A stretch of DNA of 64,000 nt from Candidatus Latescibacterota bacterium. Its GTDB lineage: Bacteria > Latescibacterota > UBA2968 > UBA8231. Under the pieces are notes generated by a model. It worked only from the letters and a program-made list of their open reading frames with translations. It did no database searches and was not told the origin of the DNA. The stretch lies in assembly GCA_022819745.1 (NCBI GenBank), contig JAJEGS010000013.1:61289-125288 (forward strand), written 5' to 3'. Position 1 is the first letter of the stretch, and the number at the start of each line of letters is the position of its first letter. A program made the translations under genes and the position numbers. Below, in pieces: positions 1-9,365 of the stretch.

Positions 1-1650
1 ACGGTCCTGCGCGGCCTGATCACCGCCCGCAGCTACCAGCGCCATTGCCAGCGCACCATCCTGCTCGGCCCCTTAACCGATCCAGACAGTGCCCAACCGC
101 TCGGCCCGGACGGCGAGATCCTCTACGACGCCAGCCGCAACATCCGCGCCGCCGACGTCGCCAACCAGCTCAGTGCGGTCGAGCAAGAGTTTGGCGTGCG
201 CTTGGTCTATGGTCGGCGCTTGCTGATCCAAGACGGCCACCGAGCCTCGCCCGAGGTGCTGCTAGTGGATGTGAGCCGCCCACCTCTGCGACTGAACGAA
301 TTCAAGCGCGACCTATTCCTCCACTTTGGCCTCGAATCGCACCGCTACGAACACCACTGGGAATACGAGCAATACCTGCGCTTGGCTGAGCCGGGTTTCG
401 CGGCCGTGCGCTCCCTAGTCGGAGACGCGCCCTTCTTGCTGCTAGCGCATGAATTCATGGGGCTAGGTACTGCCTTCAAGGCCCTGCTGAGCGGTGCATC
501 GTGCAAGACCCTTTTCTACGCGCACGAAGTAGCCACCGTGCGGCCCTTGGTAGAGGAGCGACCCGGGCGCGACATTGCCTTTTACAATGCGCTGCGCCAA
601 GCGCGCGCAAACGACCAGTACATCGACGATCTATTCGGCCCGCAAGACGGCTATTTCAAACACGCCCTCGTCAGCCAAGCCTATCGTCTCGACGCAGTCC
701 TCGCCGTCGGCGATTGGGTGGAGGAGGAGTTGCGCTTTCTCGGGCCGGAATTCGCCGCTCGTCCCATCGACCTCGTGTACAACGGCGTACCGGCCGCCGA
801 GTTGTCCGCAGCCGAGCGGGAGGCAGCGCGAAAAAAAGTGCAGGCCAGCGGAGCCGCGCTCTTAGGTTGGACCCCGGACCTGATCTTCACCCACGTCGCC
901 CGCTTAGTCGAGAGCAAGGGGTTGTGGCGCGATTTGCTGGTGCTCGAACACCTCGACCGCCATCTGTGGGAGCGAGGGCAACGGGCCCTGTTTATCGCGT
1001 TGGCGACCGAGACCGGTCGCCGCGACCCCGAGGACATCCAACGCATGGCCGCGTACGGTTGGCCCCTAGTCCATCGCGAGGGGGGGAGCGACCTCAGCAG
1101 CGGCGAGTTGAAGTTCGACCTTTTAGTCCGCGCCTTTAATGCGCGCACGCGCGCCGTCAAAGCGCTTTTCGTCAACCAATTCGGCTGGGATCAGCAAAGC
1201 TGCGCGTTCCTGCCAGCCAACGCGGAATTCGCCGATTTGCGCCGGGGCAGCGATGTGGAGTTCGGGCAGTCGATTTACGAGCCTTTCGGCATCTCTCAAG
1301 TCGAGTGCCTAAGCGCTGGTACCATCAGCGTGGTCAGCGATGTGTGCGGCTGCCGCGGCTTTGTGCGACAAGCGGCTGGTGAATCGGGATTGGACGGCTT
1401 TATCGAGGGAGCTTATACCCAACTCGCCGCAGCCGACCGCGCCGACCAGCCGATTGGTGCGCACGAACGCACACAGGCCGAAGCATTGCAAAGTCAGGTG
1501 GTGGCCAGCGCCTTGGCCGACCAGTTATCCACAGGCGCGGCCGGCCGCAAAAAGCTGCTTGTCGAAGGCTATGCCGCGGCCCAGCAGATGAGTTGGGAGC
1601 GCGTGGCCGAGGATATGCTGTTGCCCGTTTTGCGGCGATTGGAGCAGTAA
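1..1650 (+). CDS. Glycosyltransferase, GT4/GT5-like (5' truncated by window edge)
   Basis: The frame is open from base 1, so the true start lies outside the window and 549 codons are visible. The C-terminal half carries a GT-B nucleotide-sugar binding pattern: an EPFGISQVE segment (E-x7-E type) followed by a sequence resembling the loops of glycogen synthases and GT4 enzymes. Upstream, a VYNGVP segment and a THVARLVESKG segment match the start of the second Rossmann domain of retaining GT-B transferases. It probably transfers a sugar from a nucleotide donor to a glycan or glycoconjugate; the acceptor cannot be told. The next gene begins one base after its stop, so the two are probably co-transcribed. 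A GTG at 196 is an internal codon, not a convincing start. Confidence 0.8.
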   Translation, partial: TVLRGLITARSYQRHCQRTILLGPLTDPDSAQPLGPDGEILYDASRNIRAADVANQLSAVEQEFGVRLVYGRRLLIQDGHRASPEVLLVDVSRPPLRLNEFKRDLFLHFGLESHRYEHHWEYEQYLRLAEPGFAAVRSLVGDAPFLLLAHEFMGLGTAFKALLSGASCKTLFYAHEVATVRPLVEERPGRDIAFYNALRQARANDQYIDDLFGPQDGYFKHALVSQAYRLDAVLAVGDWVEEELRFLGPEFAARPIDLVYNGVPAAELSAAEREAARKKVQASGAALLGWTPDLIFTHVARLVESKGLWRDLLVLEHLDRHLWERGQRALFIALATETGRRDPEDIQRMAAYGWPLVHREGGSDLSSGELKFDLLVRAFNARTRAVKALFVNQFGWDQQSCAFLPANAEFADLRRGSDVEFGQSIYEPFGISQVECLSAGTISVVSDVCGCRGFVRQAAGESGLDGFIEGAYTQLAAADRADQPIGAHERTQAEALQSQVVASALADQLSTGAAGRKKLLVEGYAAAQQMSWERVAEDMLLPVLRRLEQ

Positions 1651-1651
1651 C

Positions 1652-2716
1652 ATGGCTGGGTTGGCGATTGCACTCTCACTCTTGCTTGGCGGCTGCGTGC
1701 CCTTTATCGGCGGACGCGACCAAAGCCGTCAACTAGCAAGTGCGGCCCAAGACCTCGTGAAAATCGTCGAAGCCCAAGAGGGCGAGGTTGACTGGCTGGG
1801 CTTGCGCGACCCCGCTGGCGTGCAGACCGAGGAAACCAAGGTGCTCAACGACTACTTGCTGTCTGCGCTGATGAAGGCCGAGGTCGAGGTAGGACTGGTC
1901 GATACGACCGGGAAGCGGTGGCGCGACGAGGAATTAGTGGGTCTAAAGCAAGGAGGGCGCGCCGCGCTCGCGTTGGGCGGGCGGCTTGAAGCAGACGCCC
2001 CGTGGATGTACGTGCGAATGTTTTTAGTCGAGCGGAAAAGCGGCGAGCTAATGGCAGCTCGCACCACCCGCATCTTGGAGCGGGACTTGCTCCATGAACT
2101 CGCCTCGCGCGAGCTTGGAACCGACGCGAGTCATGGGCCGATTGAAGTGGATTTGCACCTGATTGCCAAACGCGAAGAAGGAGGCGTCGCCCAACTAATA
2201 GAACTAGCAGAGGGCGTGCAATTGCAACAAGGCGACCAGATGCAACTGCGCTTCAAGCTAAGCCGCGACGCCGAAGTCCACGCCTTGCTGTGTAGGTCTG
2301 ACGGCGCGTTAGAGACCGTGTTTGACGAACAATTCGTCTATTCGGACATCGTCCAATACGCCCCCGGTGAGAACGATTGGATCACCTTCAACGAACTCGA
2401 TCAAGTCTATACCCTGTACTTCCTCGCCGGGCCGCAGCTATTGGCCGAAAACGCCGGGCCGTTCTACGAGCAATTCGCCATACTTGTCCGCGATGGCCAG
2501 ATAAACCGCTTCGCCGGGCTGGAAATGCTCGATCAGACACTGATCGAATTTCTCCAGCGCCCCGAACCCATCGCGGTTTTGCGCGGCGACGAGGATATTT
2601 TCCTAGGCCAGCCAGAAACCATCGTGTACGACGACGGCAACACCCTGTCGAGCCAAGCGGAAATCCTCACCGGCTCCCCCGTGCTAGTGCGCGCCCTAAG
2701 TTTTTCCGTGCAGTAG
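1652..2716 (+). CDS. Outer-envelope lipoprotein with DUF4384-like domain
   Basis: 354 residues. The N-terminus is a short hydrophobic signal ending in a lipobox (LGGC, lipidated Cys15), so Lgt and signal peptidase II should process it. Residues about 60-150 look like the FlgO/LpoB-type fold (a stretch around LSALMKAEVEVGLVDTTGKR). Residues about 185-280 resemble the DUF4384 beta-domain, with a QQGDQMQLRFKLSRDAEVHAL segment. Such lipoproteins often sit in envelope or polysaccharide-associated loci. It starts one base after the glycosyltransferase stop, which suggests translational coupling and a shared envelope role. The domain assignments are by eye and no catalytic residues are expected. Confidence 0.65.
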   Translation: MAGLAIALSLLLGGCVPFIGGRDQSRQLASAAQDLVKIVEAQEGEVDWLGLRDPAGVQTEETKVLNDYLLSALMKAEVEVGLVDTTGKRWRDEELVGLKQGGRAALALGGRLEADAPWMYVRMFLVERKSGELMAARTTRILERDLLHELASRELGTDASHGPIEVDLHLIAKREEGGVAQLIELAEGVQLQQGDQMQLRFKLSRDAEVHALLCRSDGALETVFDEQFVYSDIVQYAPGENDWITFNELDQVYTLYFLAGPQLLAENAGPFYEQFAILVRDGQINRFAGLEMLDQTLIEFLQRPEPIAVLRGDEDIFLGQPETIVYDDGNTLSSQAEILTGSPVLVRALSFSVQ

Positions 2717-2762
2717 GAGTGACCGGCCAGTCGCCTTCTGGATTCGAGATATTCAACCGCCC

Positions 2763-3947
2763 CTACAAAACCGCGGCCACTGACGAGCAGAAGTAATCGA
2801 GGTTGTCCTCGGTCAGGCCAGCGACGTTGATGCGCCCTCCCGCGACGATATAGATCGCGTACTGCTCCCGCAGCCCCTCGACCTGCTCGGCATTCAAGCC
2901 CGAAAAAGAGAACATCCCCCGCTGCCGCTCGATAAACGAAAAGTCGCGCTCCACGCCTTGCTCGCTGAGCCGCGCGACGAGCCGTTGGCGCACGCGATTG
3001 ATCCGCTCGCGCATCTGGGCTAATTCGCCTTCCCATTGGCGGCGCAGCACCGCGTCGCCGAGAATTTCGCAGACCATGGCTGCGCCGTGGGCCGGGGGAT
3101 TGGAGTAGCTGGTGCGCGCAGCGATTTTGAGGTGGCTCAAGGCCCTTTCCGCAGCGTCCGCGTCCGCGCCGATCAAAGTCAGGGCACCGACGCGCTCGTT
3201 GTATAGGCCGAAGTTTTTAGAAAAGGAACTGGCCACTAACAGTTCGCAGCCCGTGTCGCAGATCGTCCGCAGGCCCGTCGCATCCTCTTGTAACCCATCG
3301 CCAAACCCCTGATAGGCAAAATCGACTAAGGGCAGCAAGCCGCGCTCGGTGACGACCTCAGCAATCTGCCGCCAAGTGTCCGGGGTGGGATCGCAGCCGG
3401 TGGGATTGTGGCAACAGCCGTGCAGCAGCACCACGTGGCCGGAGGGAATTTGCCCGAGCGCGGCGAGCAAGGCATCGGCGTCGATGCTGTTGGTACCGCC
3501 GTCGAAATAGGGATAGGTCTCGACCTGTAGGCCGGCCGAGGCAAAGATCTTGGGGTGATTGGCCCAAGTCGGCTCACTTATCCATATAGGCCGGTCGGCC
3601 AAGTTCTGGGCGAGGAAATCGCCAGCTAGGCGCAAGGCTCCGGTGCCGCCGGGACTTTGCACGGTGATGGCGCGTTCGGCCGCCTCGTGCCCGACGCCCA
3701 AAATTAGCTCCCGCACGGCAGCACCGTATTCCGAACTGCCCTCAATGCTCAAATAGCTCTTGGTCTTTTCCGCAGCCAAGACGCGCTCTTGCGCCGTTTG
3801 CACTGAAGCCAAAACCGGCGTCTGACCGCTCGCATCCTGATAAACGCCGACGCTGAGATTGATTTTGTTTGGATTCTCGTTGCTCTTGAACGCCGCGCTC
3901 AGCCCCATAATGGGGTCGGCCGGCGCCATCGTTAGTTGTTTGAACAT
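2763..3947 (-). CDS. aspC: Aspartate/aromatic amino-acid aminotransferase (AspC/TyrB type)
   Basis: 394 residues, the usual length for class I alpha-family aminotransferases. It moves the amino group between aspartate or aromatic amino acids and 2-oxoglutarate with PLP in the cytosol. The Schiff-base lysine is in SSFSKNFGLYNERVG (Lys244). The HGCCHNPTG segment gives the conserved Asn, and the N-terminal DPIMGLSAAF is typical of AspC/TyrB. Whether aspartate or aromatic substrates are preferred cannot be decided from sequence. Its start lies 8 bases after the stop of the secreted-protein gene upstream, so the two probably share a transcript. It converges with the lipoprotein gene, leaving 46 bases between the stops. 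Confidence 0.9.
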   Translation of the reverse strand: MFKQLTMAPADPIMGLSAAFKSNENPNKINLSVGVYQDASGQTPVLASVQTAQERVLAAEKTKSYLSIEGSSEYGAAVRELILGVGHEAAERAITVQSPGGTGALRLAGDFLAQNLADRPIWISEPTWANHPKIFASAGLQVETYPYFDGGTNSIDADALLAALGQIPSGHVVLLHGCCHNPTGCDPTPDTWRQIAEVVTERGLLPLVDFAYQGFGDGLQEDATGLRTICDTGCELLVASSFSKNFGLYNERVGALTLIGADADAAERALSHLKIAARTSYSNPPAHGAAMVCEILGDAVLRRQWEGELAQMRERINRVRQRLVARLSEQGVERDFSFIERQRGMFSFSGLNAEQVEGLREQYAIYIVAGGRINVAGLTEDNLDYFCSSVAAVL

Positions 3948-3955
3948 GCGTTATA

Positions 3956-4690
3956 CTACCATCTGTTTTTTAGGTCTCCCCAACTAATGGGTGCCACGGC
4001 TGTGGGGCTGGAAACTCGGGTAAGCTCGAAGGTGTCGGCAGTGCTGTTTGGATATGGGAAGACGAGATTGCCGCTGTCGCTTGAGAACTCAGCGGCGATA
4101 GTCCATCCCCGTTCAGGTGTACCGCTGAAGTGGGAAGTAATCCTTTCCACTAAATCGTCAGGGAGATCGTCCGAGCCCAGAACCTCAGCAAAGAACTTGA
4201 TAAAGAACTCACCAGCCTCCGTATCGCCCAAATACAGAGCAGCTTCGTCAATATCTAACCGCACGCTGTTGCCCTCGGTGCTATAGGTACCCATCCAGGC
4301 AAAAGTCATCGAATACCCCCCATGCGGACTTGCAAGTACATCAACAGCTAGCTGACGCAAGGCATCTACGTCGATAGTCGAATCCGCTGCGTTAGCGACG
4401 TCCATCAAATGGGGATCTAGTCCCTCTAGTGCGAGGGACAATATCGCGAAAACGTCGACGCCGACGAAACGCATCTCAGTGTCAAGTTGGCAGGAGTTGT
4501 ATTCTGCAAAGGTGGCCCGGAGAGTCGTTTCGCCCTCTATCGTTTCGATGTAGAAGGTGCCGTCTTCTTCTACTGTGGCCAACTCGACTCCTTCCTCAGT
4601 ACCTTCCCAAGTACCCAGCAGGACGTCCTCGCTAGCGGCAGGCAAAGCCCACAGGATTAGGACGAATAAAAAAGAAAGGCTGCGTTTCAT
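3956..4690 (-). CDS. Secreted hypothetical protein
   Basis: 244 residues. The first 20 form a clear Sec signal peptide (basic MKR, hydrophobic core, cleavage near AAS-ED). The mature part starts with a small beta-rich segment (LLGTWEGTEEGVELATVEEDG) like the beginning of lipocalin-type 'TWE' domains, then an acidic helical part and a C-terminal beta segment. I recognise no family or catalytic motif. A strong Shine-Dalgarno (GAGAGGAG) precedes the ATG. The protein is probably periplasmic or exported. It sits just upstream of the aminotransferase on the same strand, but no functional link is evident. Confidence 0.6.
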   Translation of the reverse strand: MKRSLSFLFVLILWALPAASEDVLLGTWEGTEEGVELATVEEDGTFYIETIEGETTLRATFAEYNSCQLDTEMRFVGVDVFAILSLALEGLDPHLMDVANAADSTIDVDALRQLAVDVLASPHGGYSMTFAWMGTYSTEGNSVRLDIDEAALYLGDTEAGEFFIKFFAEVLGSDDLPDDLVERITSHFSGTPERGWTIAAEFSSDSGNLVFPYPNSTADTFELTRVSSPTAVAPISWGDLKNRW

Positions 4691-4785
4691 GATAGTCTCC
4701 TCTCCCGATGAGGTAACTTAAAAAAGTGAATGTACACCGCCCGTCCTCATAATCAAACCCCCAAAGACGGGTTTTATGCACATCC

Positions 4786-5262
4786 TCAGCAGCGGCGATA
4801 CGTCGCAAAAACCAACTCGCCTTCGCATCGCTTTTCTGCCACCTCCCATTCGCTTTCGTCCCACGCCGGAAAGTACGCGTCGCCCTCGACTTCGATAGGC
4901 AGGTGCGTCAGGATCATTTCGTCGGCCAAGGGCAGGGCCTGCTCATAGACTTGGGCACCCCCCAGCACGAAGAGTTTTTCGCTGCCGTGGGCGCGGGCGC
5001 GCTGCAAAACCTCGGCCAAACTCGCGCAGACAACCACGCCCTCGGCCACCGCGTAGGCCGGATTGCGGGTGAGGACGAAGTTGAGGCGCTGTGGCAAGGG
5101 ACGAACCTGAAAAGTCTCGTAGGTCTTGCGGCCAGCCACGACCGCGTGGGCCCGCGTGACGCGGCGGAAGTGCTTCATGTCGGCCGGATAGTGCCACGGG
5201 ATGGCATTGTCGCGGCCAATGACCCTGTTCTCGCTCAGGGCGGCGATGATAATGGTTTTCAT
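4786..5262 (-). CDS. folA: Dihydrofolate reductase
   Basis: 158 residues, the normal bacterial DHFR length. It reduces dihydrofolate to tetrahydrofolate with NADPH. Visible hallmarks are the N-terminal AALSENRVIGRDNAIPWHYP, the substrate-protonating acid Asp28, the NADPH-binding VVAGRKTYE, and LFVLGGAQVYEQAL near the second nucleotide loop. The ATG overlaps the stop of the upstream MlaF-type ATPase by four bases (ATGA), so translation is coupled to the lipid-transport operon. That is an unusual context for folA and probably reflects convenience rather than pathway. Confidence 0.96.
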   Translation of the reverse strand: MKTIIIAALSENRVIGRDNAIPWHYPADMKHFRRVTRAHAVVAGRKTYETFQVRPLPQRLNFVLTRNPAYAVAEGVVVCASLAEVLQRARAHGSEKLFVLGGAQVYEQALPLADEMILTHLPIEVEGDAYFPAWDESEWEVAEKRCEGELVFATYRRC

Positions 5263-6005
5263 GCGGACGAATCGGATGGATGAAAGAAAGAGCGGACGAC
5301 CGGATGCTCCGCGCGCTTGGCCTCGGCAACCGTGCCGGTAAATGCCACTTGGCCTTGGTCCAGCATGATGAGACGACCGTCGAGCCGCTCGATGCTGAGT
5401 AACTCGTGAGTAATAATGGCGATGGTGATGCCCAATTCGCGGTTGAGCATGAGGAGCAGCGCGTCGATCTCGGCCGCGGTGACCGGATCGAGACCCGCGC
5501 CCGGCTCGTCGCAGAAGAGAATCTCCGGGTCCATGACCATGGCCCGCGCCAGAGCGGCGCGCTTGCGCATCCCACCCGACAGCTCGCCGGGGAAGTGCTC
5601 GCAGGCGTGCCCTAAGCCCACCGAGGAGAGGCGAGTGCGCGCAATTTCTCCAATCAAGGATCGCTCTAGGTCCGTGTGCATTTCCAAGGGCAAGGCGACG
5701 TTTTGCTCAACTGTCAACGAATTGAGCAGCGCGCCGTATTGGAACATCACGCCCAGCCGCTTGCGCAGGGCCGCCAGCTCCTCCTCGCCGAGGGCCGTCG
5801 CGTCTTGGCCGAGGACTTCAACGCGGCCCGAGGCGGGTTGCACCAAGCCGATAATCGCCTTGAGCAAGGTGCTCTTGCCGCAACCGCTGCCGCCTAGCAC
5901 GACGGCGATTTCCCCCTCTTCTACGTGAGCATCAATCCCACTCAGAACGACCGTCTCGCCATAGGACACGCAGAGACCTTGGATGTCAATAGCGCGAGTT
6001 ACCAT
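5259..6005 (-). CDS. mlaF: MlaF-type ABC transporter ATPase (MCE lipid transport)
   Basis: 248 residues from the ATG at 6005. The open frame extends upstream, but that part is the antisense of mlaE. It contains all ABC motifs: Walker A GGSGCGKS (38-45), Q-loop FQYGALLNSLTV, signature LSGGMRKRAALARA, and Walker B ILFCDEPGAGLDP followed by the H-loop ITHE. The GALLNSLTV segment after the Q-loop is typical of MlaF/Mkl ATPases. It powers the MlaE permease encoded immediately upstream, with which it overlaps by 7 bases. It drives phospholipid or other lipid transfer between inner and outer membrane together with the MCE protein. Confidence 0.95.
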   Translation of the reverse strand: MVTRAIDIQGLCVSYGETVVLSGIDAHVEEGEIAVVLGGSGCGKSTLLKAIIGLVQPASGRVEVLGQDATALGEEELAALRKRLGVMFQYGALLNSLTVEQNVALPLEMHTDLERSLIGEIARTRLSSVGLGHACEHFPGELSGGMRKRAALARAMVMDPEILFCDEPGAGLDPVTAAEIDALLLMLNRELGITIAIITHELLSIERLDGRLIMLDQGQVAFTGTVAEAKRAEHPVVRSFFHPSDSSA

Positions 6006-7093
6006 TTGAGATAAAAGACAATGCCCCAGAAGGCGTCGAGGATGATGATGCCAAACAGCGACGACACAACTGCGGAAGTAGTAGCCCGACCGACGCCCTC
6101 GGCTCCGCCACTGAAATTGAGGCCGTGGTGCACCGAAATTATCGTGATAAGCCACGCAAAAGACGCGCTTTTGACCAGCCCCGTGAGCAAATCCTTGAGA
6201 AAGAGCGACGATGCGACTTGGTTGAGAAACACAGTAGCCGGGATGTCCAGCGACACCACGCCGATGAAGGTGCCGCCGAGGATGCCAACGAAATTGGCCA
6301 TGATCGTCAACAGCGGCACACAGACGACCATGGCCCACAGCTTGGGCACCACCACAAAGCGCAGCGGGTCGATTCCCATAGTCTGCAAGGCGTCCAATTC
6401 CTCGGTGAACTTCATGGTGGCGATCTCCGCGGCAATAGCCGACCCAGAGCGGCCAGACACCATGATCGCGGTCATCAGCGGCCCCAACTCGCGAGTCAGG
6501 CCAATGCCCAGCAGATTGGCGACGAAAATATCGGCCCCAAACTGGCGGAGCTGGGCCGCGGACTGAAGGGCTGAAACCGCGCCGACGAGAAAGAGAATCA
6601 GCCCGACGATCTGCAACGCCTGTGCGCCAATCGCGTACGCTTGTTCGCCAAAGCTGCCCCGGCGAATTTGCTCGCGGCGGAACAAGGAGCTAACCGAGAA
6701 AAAGGTCAGGTCGGCCATCAGGTAGAGAAAACCGGCCGCGCGCACGCCCTGAGCGCGGACCCAAGCGCCGAGGCGTTCAAGGACGACGCAGGACGGCGCG
6801 GGCGGCGCAGGCGAGGGCGCAGGCGAGGCAAAGTCGAAAACGGGCTGCAAGTGAGCGGGCAGCCCATCGAGGCGGAGTTCCTTGTCCAAGGAGCGGGCGA
6901 TATCAGGCAAGCCGCGCAGAAAGACGGCCCCCGCGGTGTCGAGGTGTTCGACTTGGCGCAAGTCAGCGCGGAGCGCGGGACGCGGGTATTTGGCGATGAG
7001 ATTGCGGACTTGGGGGGCGAGCGCGCCGATGGAATGTAGCGAAAGCGCGCCCCCGAGCGCGATTCCCTGTTCGTCGCTTTGCACCCAAGTCAT
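5999..7093 (-). CDS. mlaE: MlaE-type lipid ABC permease with N-terminal STAS domain
   Basis: 364 residues. Residues about 1-95 resemble a STAS domain (MlaB-like), with LRQVEHLDTAGAVFLRGL as the core. The rest is a MlaE permease, with the family segment GLTRELGPLMTAIMVSGRSGS and several membrane helices. The natural fusion replaces the separate MlaB protein of E. coli. It forms the membrane channel of the MCE transporter with MlaF (next gene) and the MCE protein upstream. The start overlaps the stop of the predicted outer-membrane protein gene by four bases. Confidence 0.93.
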   Translation of the reverse strand: MTWVQSDEQGIALGGALSLHSIGALAPQVRNLIAKYPRPALRADLRQVEHLDTAGAVFLRGLPDIARSLDKELRLDGLPAHLQPVFDFASPAPSPAPPAPSCVVLERLGAWVRAQGVRAAGFLYLMADLTFFSVSSLFRREQIRRGSFGEQAYAIGAQALQIVGLILFLVGAVSALQSAAQLRQFGADIFVANLLGIGLTRELGPLMTAIMVSGRSGSAIAAEIATMKFTEELDALQTMGIDPLRFVVVPKLWAMVVCVPLLTIMANFVGILGGTFIGVVSLDIPATVFLNQVASSLFLKDLLTGLVKSASFAWLITIISVHHGLNFSGGAEGVGRATTSAVVSSLFGIIILDAFWGIVFYLKW

Positions 7094-8592
7094 AGCAAAT
7101 AGTTGAGGCGCAGCAGGACCTGTTGCTCAGATTGCAACCGCTGGATCGGCTGCTTGCGCTCGAAGTCGAAGACGACGACCAAGTTGGCGAAGCGACTAAG
7201 CGGCAAGCGCAAGCGGTTTTCCCAAGTGAACTCCCAAGTGTCGGTGGCCGTCGCCGGGATGAGGAGGTCAAACTCCGAGTCCAAGCTGGGGAAGTGAGAG
7301 AAACGCGACCGGAGCAGTAGCACGGCCTCCAAGCCGGTGGTGGCCGTGTCCTGCAACTTGCGGGCGACAGTGCGGGAGGAGTTTAGGTCAAAGGTATCGG
7401 TAACATAGCTTTGCCGCGCCCCAAAACCAACGCGCATGTCGAGGTTCAGGGGAAAGCTGCTGATGACTTGGGAGTTGATGCCAATGCCTTGGCGCAGTTC
7501 GAGAGGGCTGAAGGGCGGAGAGAGGGTAAATTCGCTAATGCTCGTCGTGTACTCGGCTTGGTCGCCGGTGCGCATTAGAAGGCGTCGGGGCGGGTCGAAG
7601 TGCTCCTCTTCAGCGAATAGCCTAGTGTTGAACACCCCGCGCAAATAGGGGCCAATCCGCTTGGAAAGCCGGTAGATATACGTCGTGCGGACTTCGAACT
7701 TGTCGATGGACTTGCGAAAGTCGTCGCCCTCTTCGCGGGTGAAGCCCTCTTCAAAGTCCAGCCACAGATTGGCGTAGTGGCGGTCCGTGTTATAGACGCT
7801 GCTGCCGATGATCTCAGCGGCAAGCAAAAGGACCGAGCGATCCGCGCCGGTAGTGTTCTGAGAGGTGGACAGCCGGGGCGAACCGCTGAGTTGCAAAGAG
7901 GTCTTCCAGCGCGAGTCAACTACTTGGGTGAGAAGGCCATGCTGAGCCGGAGGGTAGAAGCCGATGAACTCGTCACTGGTGTCCACTATTAGATTGCGCT
8001 GGACCAATTCGCCCGGCTCTAAGCGGACGCTGAACTTGCGGGTGGTTGATATGTTGTCGCCGACTCGCACTACCGAGTAAACCCCCGGAGGCAGAAGCCA
8101 AGTTTTGACCGCCTCGCCGCGCTCCTCCTCGACACCGAAACCGAGGCCGTAGTTTTCCTGTGAGGACTCCCGGTACAGCTCATAGGATTCGTTGATCGAT
8201 GCGCGGTTCTCAGACATGACGTTGATGACTAGTCCAGCCCAGAAGGGCTTTACCAGAGTCGTCATGCCCTCTTGGACTGGTACGGTGCGGATCATCATCT
8301 GGAGGTCCGTGCCCGAACCGACCAGTAATTTGTAGCTGCCGGGCGAGAGCAACACGCCAGTGCCGGGGGAGGCTTCGCGGATGGGTTTGTTGCCTTGTAA
8401 AACGAGAAAGCTCGGTTCGTTGAGGGAGCCGGTCATCGTCGGCACGAACAGGAAGCCCTTGCCCTTGGGAATCAGCGTTGGATCCTGTTCGAGTTGGCCG
8501 CGTCCGGGTGGGGCGATCCAAGTGTAGCTATCGCCTCGGATCGGACCGACGAACAACGGCAGGGCGATTAGGATGTAGAGCAGCTTGCACAT
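7090..8592 (-). CDS. Predicted outer-membrane beta-barrel protein of the MCE operon
   Basis: 500 residues from the ATG at 8592. A longer open frame upstream is antisense of the lipoprotein gene. A signal peptide is clear (MCKLLYILIALPLFVGPIRG). Residues about 30-240 form a beta-rich N-terminal part with PEGA/carboxypeptidase-like stretches (LSPGSYKLLVGSG, LPPGVYSVVRVGDN). The C-terminal half alternates polar and hydrophobic residues and ends in amphipathic strands (LVVVFDFERKQ, QVLLRLNYLL), as in outer-membrane barrels. I recognise no named family. Its place between the auxiliary lipoprotein and the permease, with tight spacing and a 4-base overlap, suggests it is the outer-membrane partner of this transporter; that role is inference. 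Confidence 0.65.
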   Translation of the reverse strand: MCKLLYILIALPLFVGPIRGDSYTWIAPPGRGQLEQDPTLIPKGKGFLFVPTMTGSLNEPSFLVLQGNKPIREASPGTGVLLSPGSYKLLVGSGTDLQMMIRTVPVQEGMTTLVKPFWAGLVINVMSENRASINESYELYRESSQENYGLGFGVEEERGEAVKTWLLPPGVYSVVRVGDNISTTRKFSVRLEPGELVQRNLIVDTSDEFIGFYPPAQHGLLTQVVDSRWKTSLQLSGSPRLSTSQNTTGADRSVLLLAAEIIGSSVYNTDRHYANLWLDFEEGFTREEGDDFRKSIDKFEVRTTYIYRLSKRIGPYLRGVFNTRLFAEEEHFDPPRRLLMRTGDQAEYTTSISEFTLSPPFSPLELRQGIGINSQVISSFPLNLDMRVGFGARQSYVTDTFDLNSSRTVARKLQDTATTGLEAVLLLRSRFSHFPSLDSEFDLLIPATATDTWEFTWENRLRLPLSRFANLVVVFDFERKQPIQRLQSEQQVLLRLNYLL

Positions 8593-8600
8593 GCCAAGTC

Positions 8601-9365
8601 CTATGGGGCTAGCTTCCCCGGTATGAGTTCGTAGTGATCGGCTTGGGTTTGCAGCACTGTATCTCGGACCGCTGGTGCAGTTTCCCCTTCGGACGCGATG
8701 GGCGCGACAGGCGCGGGCCGCTGATTGTTGCTGAACTTGAAGTCGATCTCTCCGATCGCCTTTTGCATCCGCTGGCCCAAAATTCCGCTCAACGCAGCCA
8801 CCATGTGTATCATGGCCGGGGAGAACACTTGTTTCTCCTCGTCGAAATCGTCCTGCCATATAACCTTGCCATCGTCCTGCCTTACCAGTTCCATCGTCAT
8901 AACGAGATGGGCTGCCCACAAATCGCCGCTGTCGAAGCGCTCAATGGCTTTGACCGAGCCGCTGAGTACGTAATCCGGGCGGTGTTCGTAAAAATCGCGA
9001 TCCCCGCCGACATAGGTAAAGAGATCAGCTTGGCGCAAGTGCTGCTTGACTGCATCGGTAATCATGTCGCTGGGGCGCTCCATCCAATAGTGGATGTTGT
9101 CGCGCTGCAGTTCGTACTGATCGCGGCGGCGGATGATGTTGGTGCGGTCATACGCTCGGGGCACCTCAAAGCCTTTGACCTGCAAGCGGAAAGGGTACGG
9201 GCGCTCGGAATCTTCCACGCTACCGCGCAAGGGTTCGATATGCAGCTTAAAATAGCGCCGCTGCGGCAACTTGGTGTCGCCGCCTAGCAACTGGGCGCAG
9301 CCGGATAGAACTGCTGCCAAAATGAGAGCCTGACCGCAGCGGCTCACTCGGCTATTGGGCCTCAC
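8601..9365 (-). CDS. ABC-type transport auxiliary lipoprotein (MCE-associated, PqiC-like)
   Basis: 254 residues. An N-terminal lipoprotein signal ends in LSGC (Cys23). The body resembles the ABC_trans_aux family (PF03886) seen with MCE operons: a RRYFKLHIEPLRG start, a central VLSGSVKAIERFDSGDLWAAHL, and a FSPAMIHMVAALSGIL helix near the end. Proteins of this family sit in the periplasm and bridge MCE rings and the outer membrane. The ATG lies inside the end of the MCE gene (14-base overlap), and the barrel gene follows 8 bases after its stop. The C-terminus is a low-complexity tail. Confidence 0.82.
   Translation of the reverse strand: MRPNSRVSRCGQALILAAVLSGCAQLLGGDTKLPQRRYFKLHIEPLRGSVEDSERPYPFRLQVKGFEVPRAYDRTNIIRRRDQYELQRDNIHYWMERPSDMITDAVKQHLRQADLFTYVGGDRDFYEHRPDYVLSGSVKAIERFDSGDLWAAHLVMTMELVRQDDGKVIWQDDFDEEKQVFSPAMIHMVAALSGILGQRMQKAIGEIDFKFSNNQRPAPVAPIASEGETAPAVRDTVLQTQADHYELIPGKLAP

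Noticed and set aside
2717..2762. Repeat half-site at the convergent aminotransferase/lipoprotein ends
   Set aside because: Only about 14 bases match the palindromic element at 48.1 kb and no second arm is present; mentioned only with that element.
4691..4785. Possible terminator hairpin after folA (AAACCC/GGGTTT)
   Set aside because: The stem is short and no U-rich tail follows on the minus strand, so I do not list it.
6006..6338. Extended start of the MlaF-type ATPase
   Set aside because: The extra part is antisense of mlaE; the family start and the 7-base overlap support ATG 6005.
8593..8919. 109-codon N-terminal extension of the barrel gene
   Set aside because: It is antisense of the lipoprotein gene, has no protein-like sequence, and a clear signal peptide starts at 8592.
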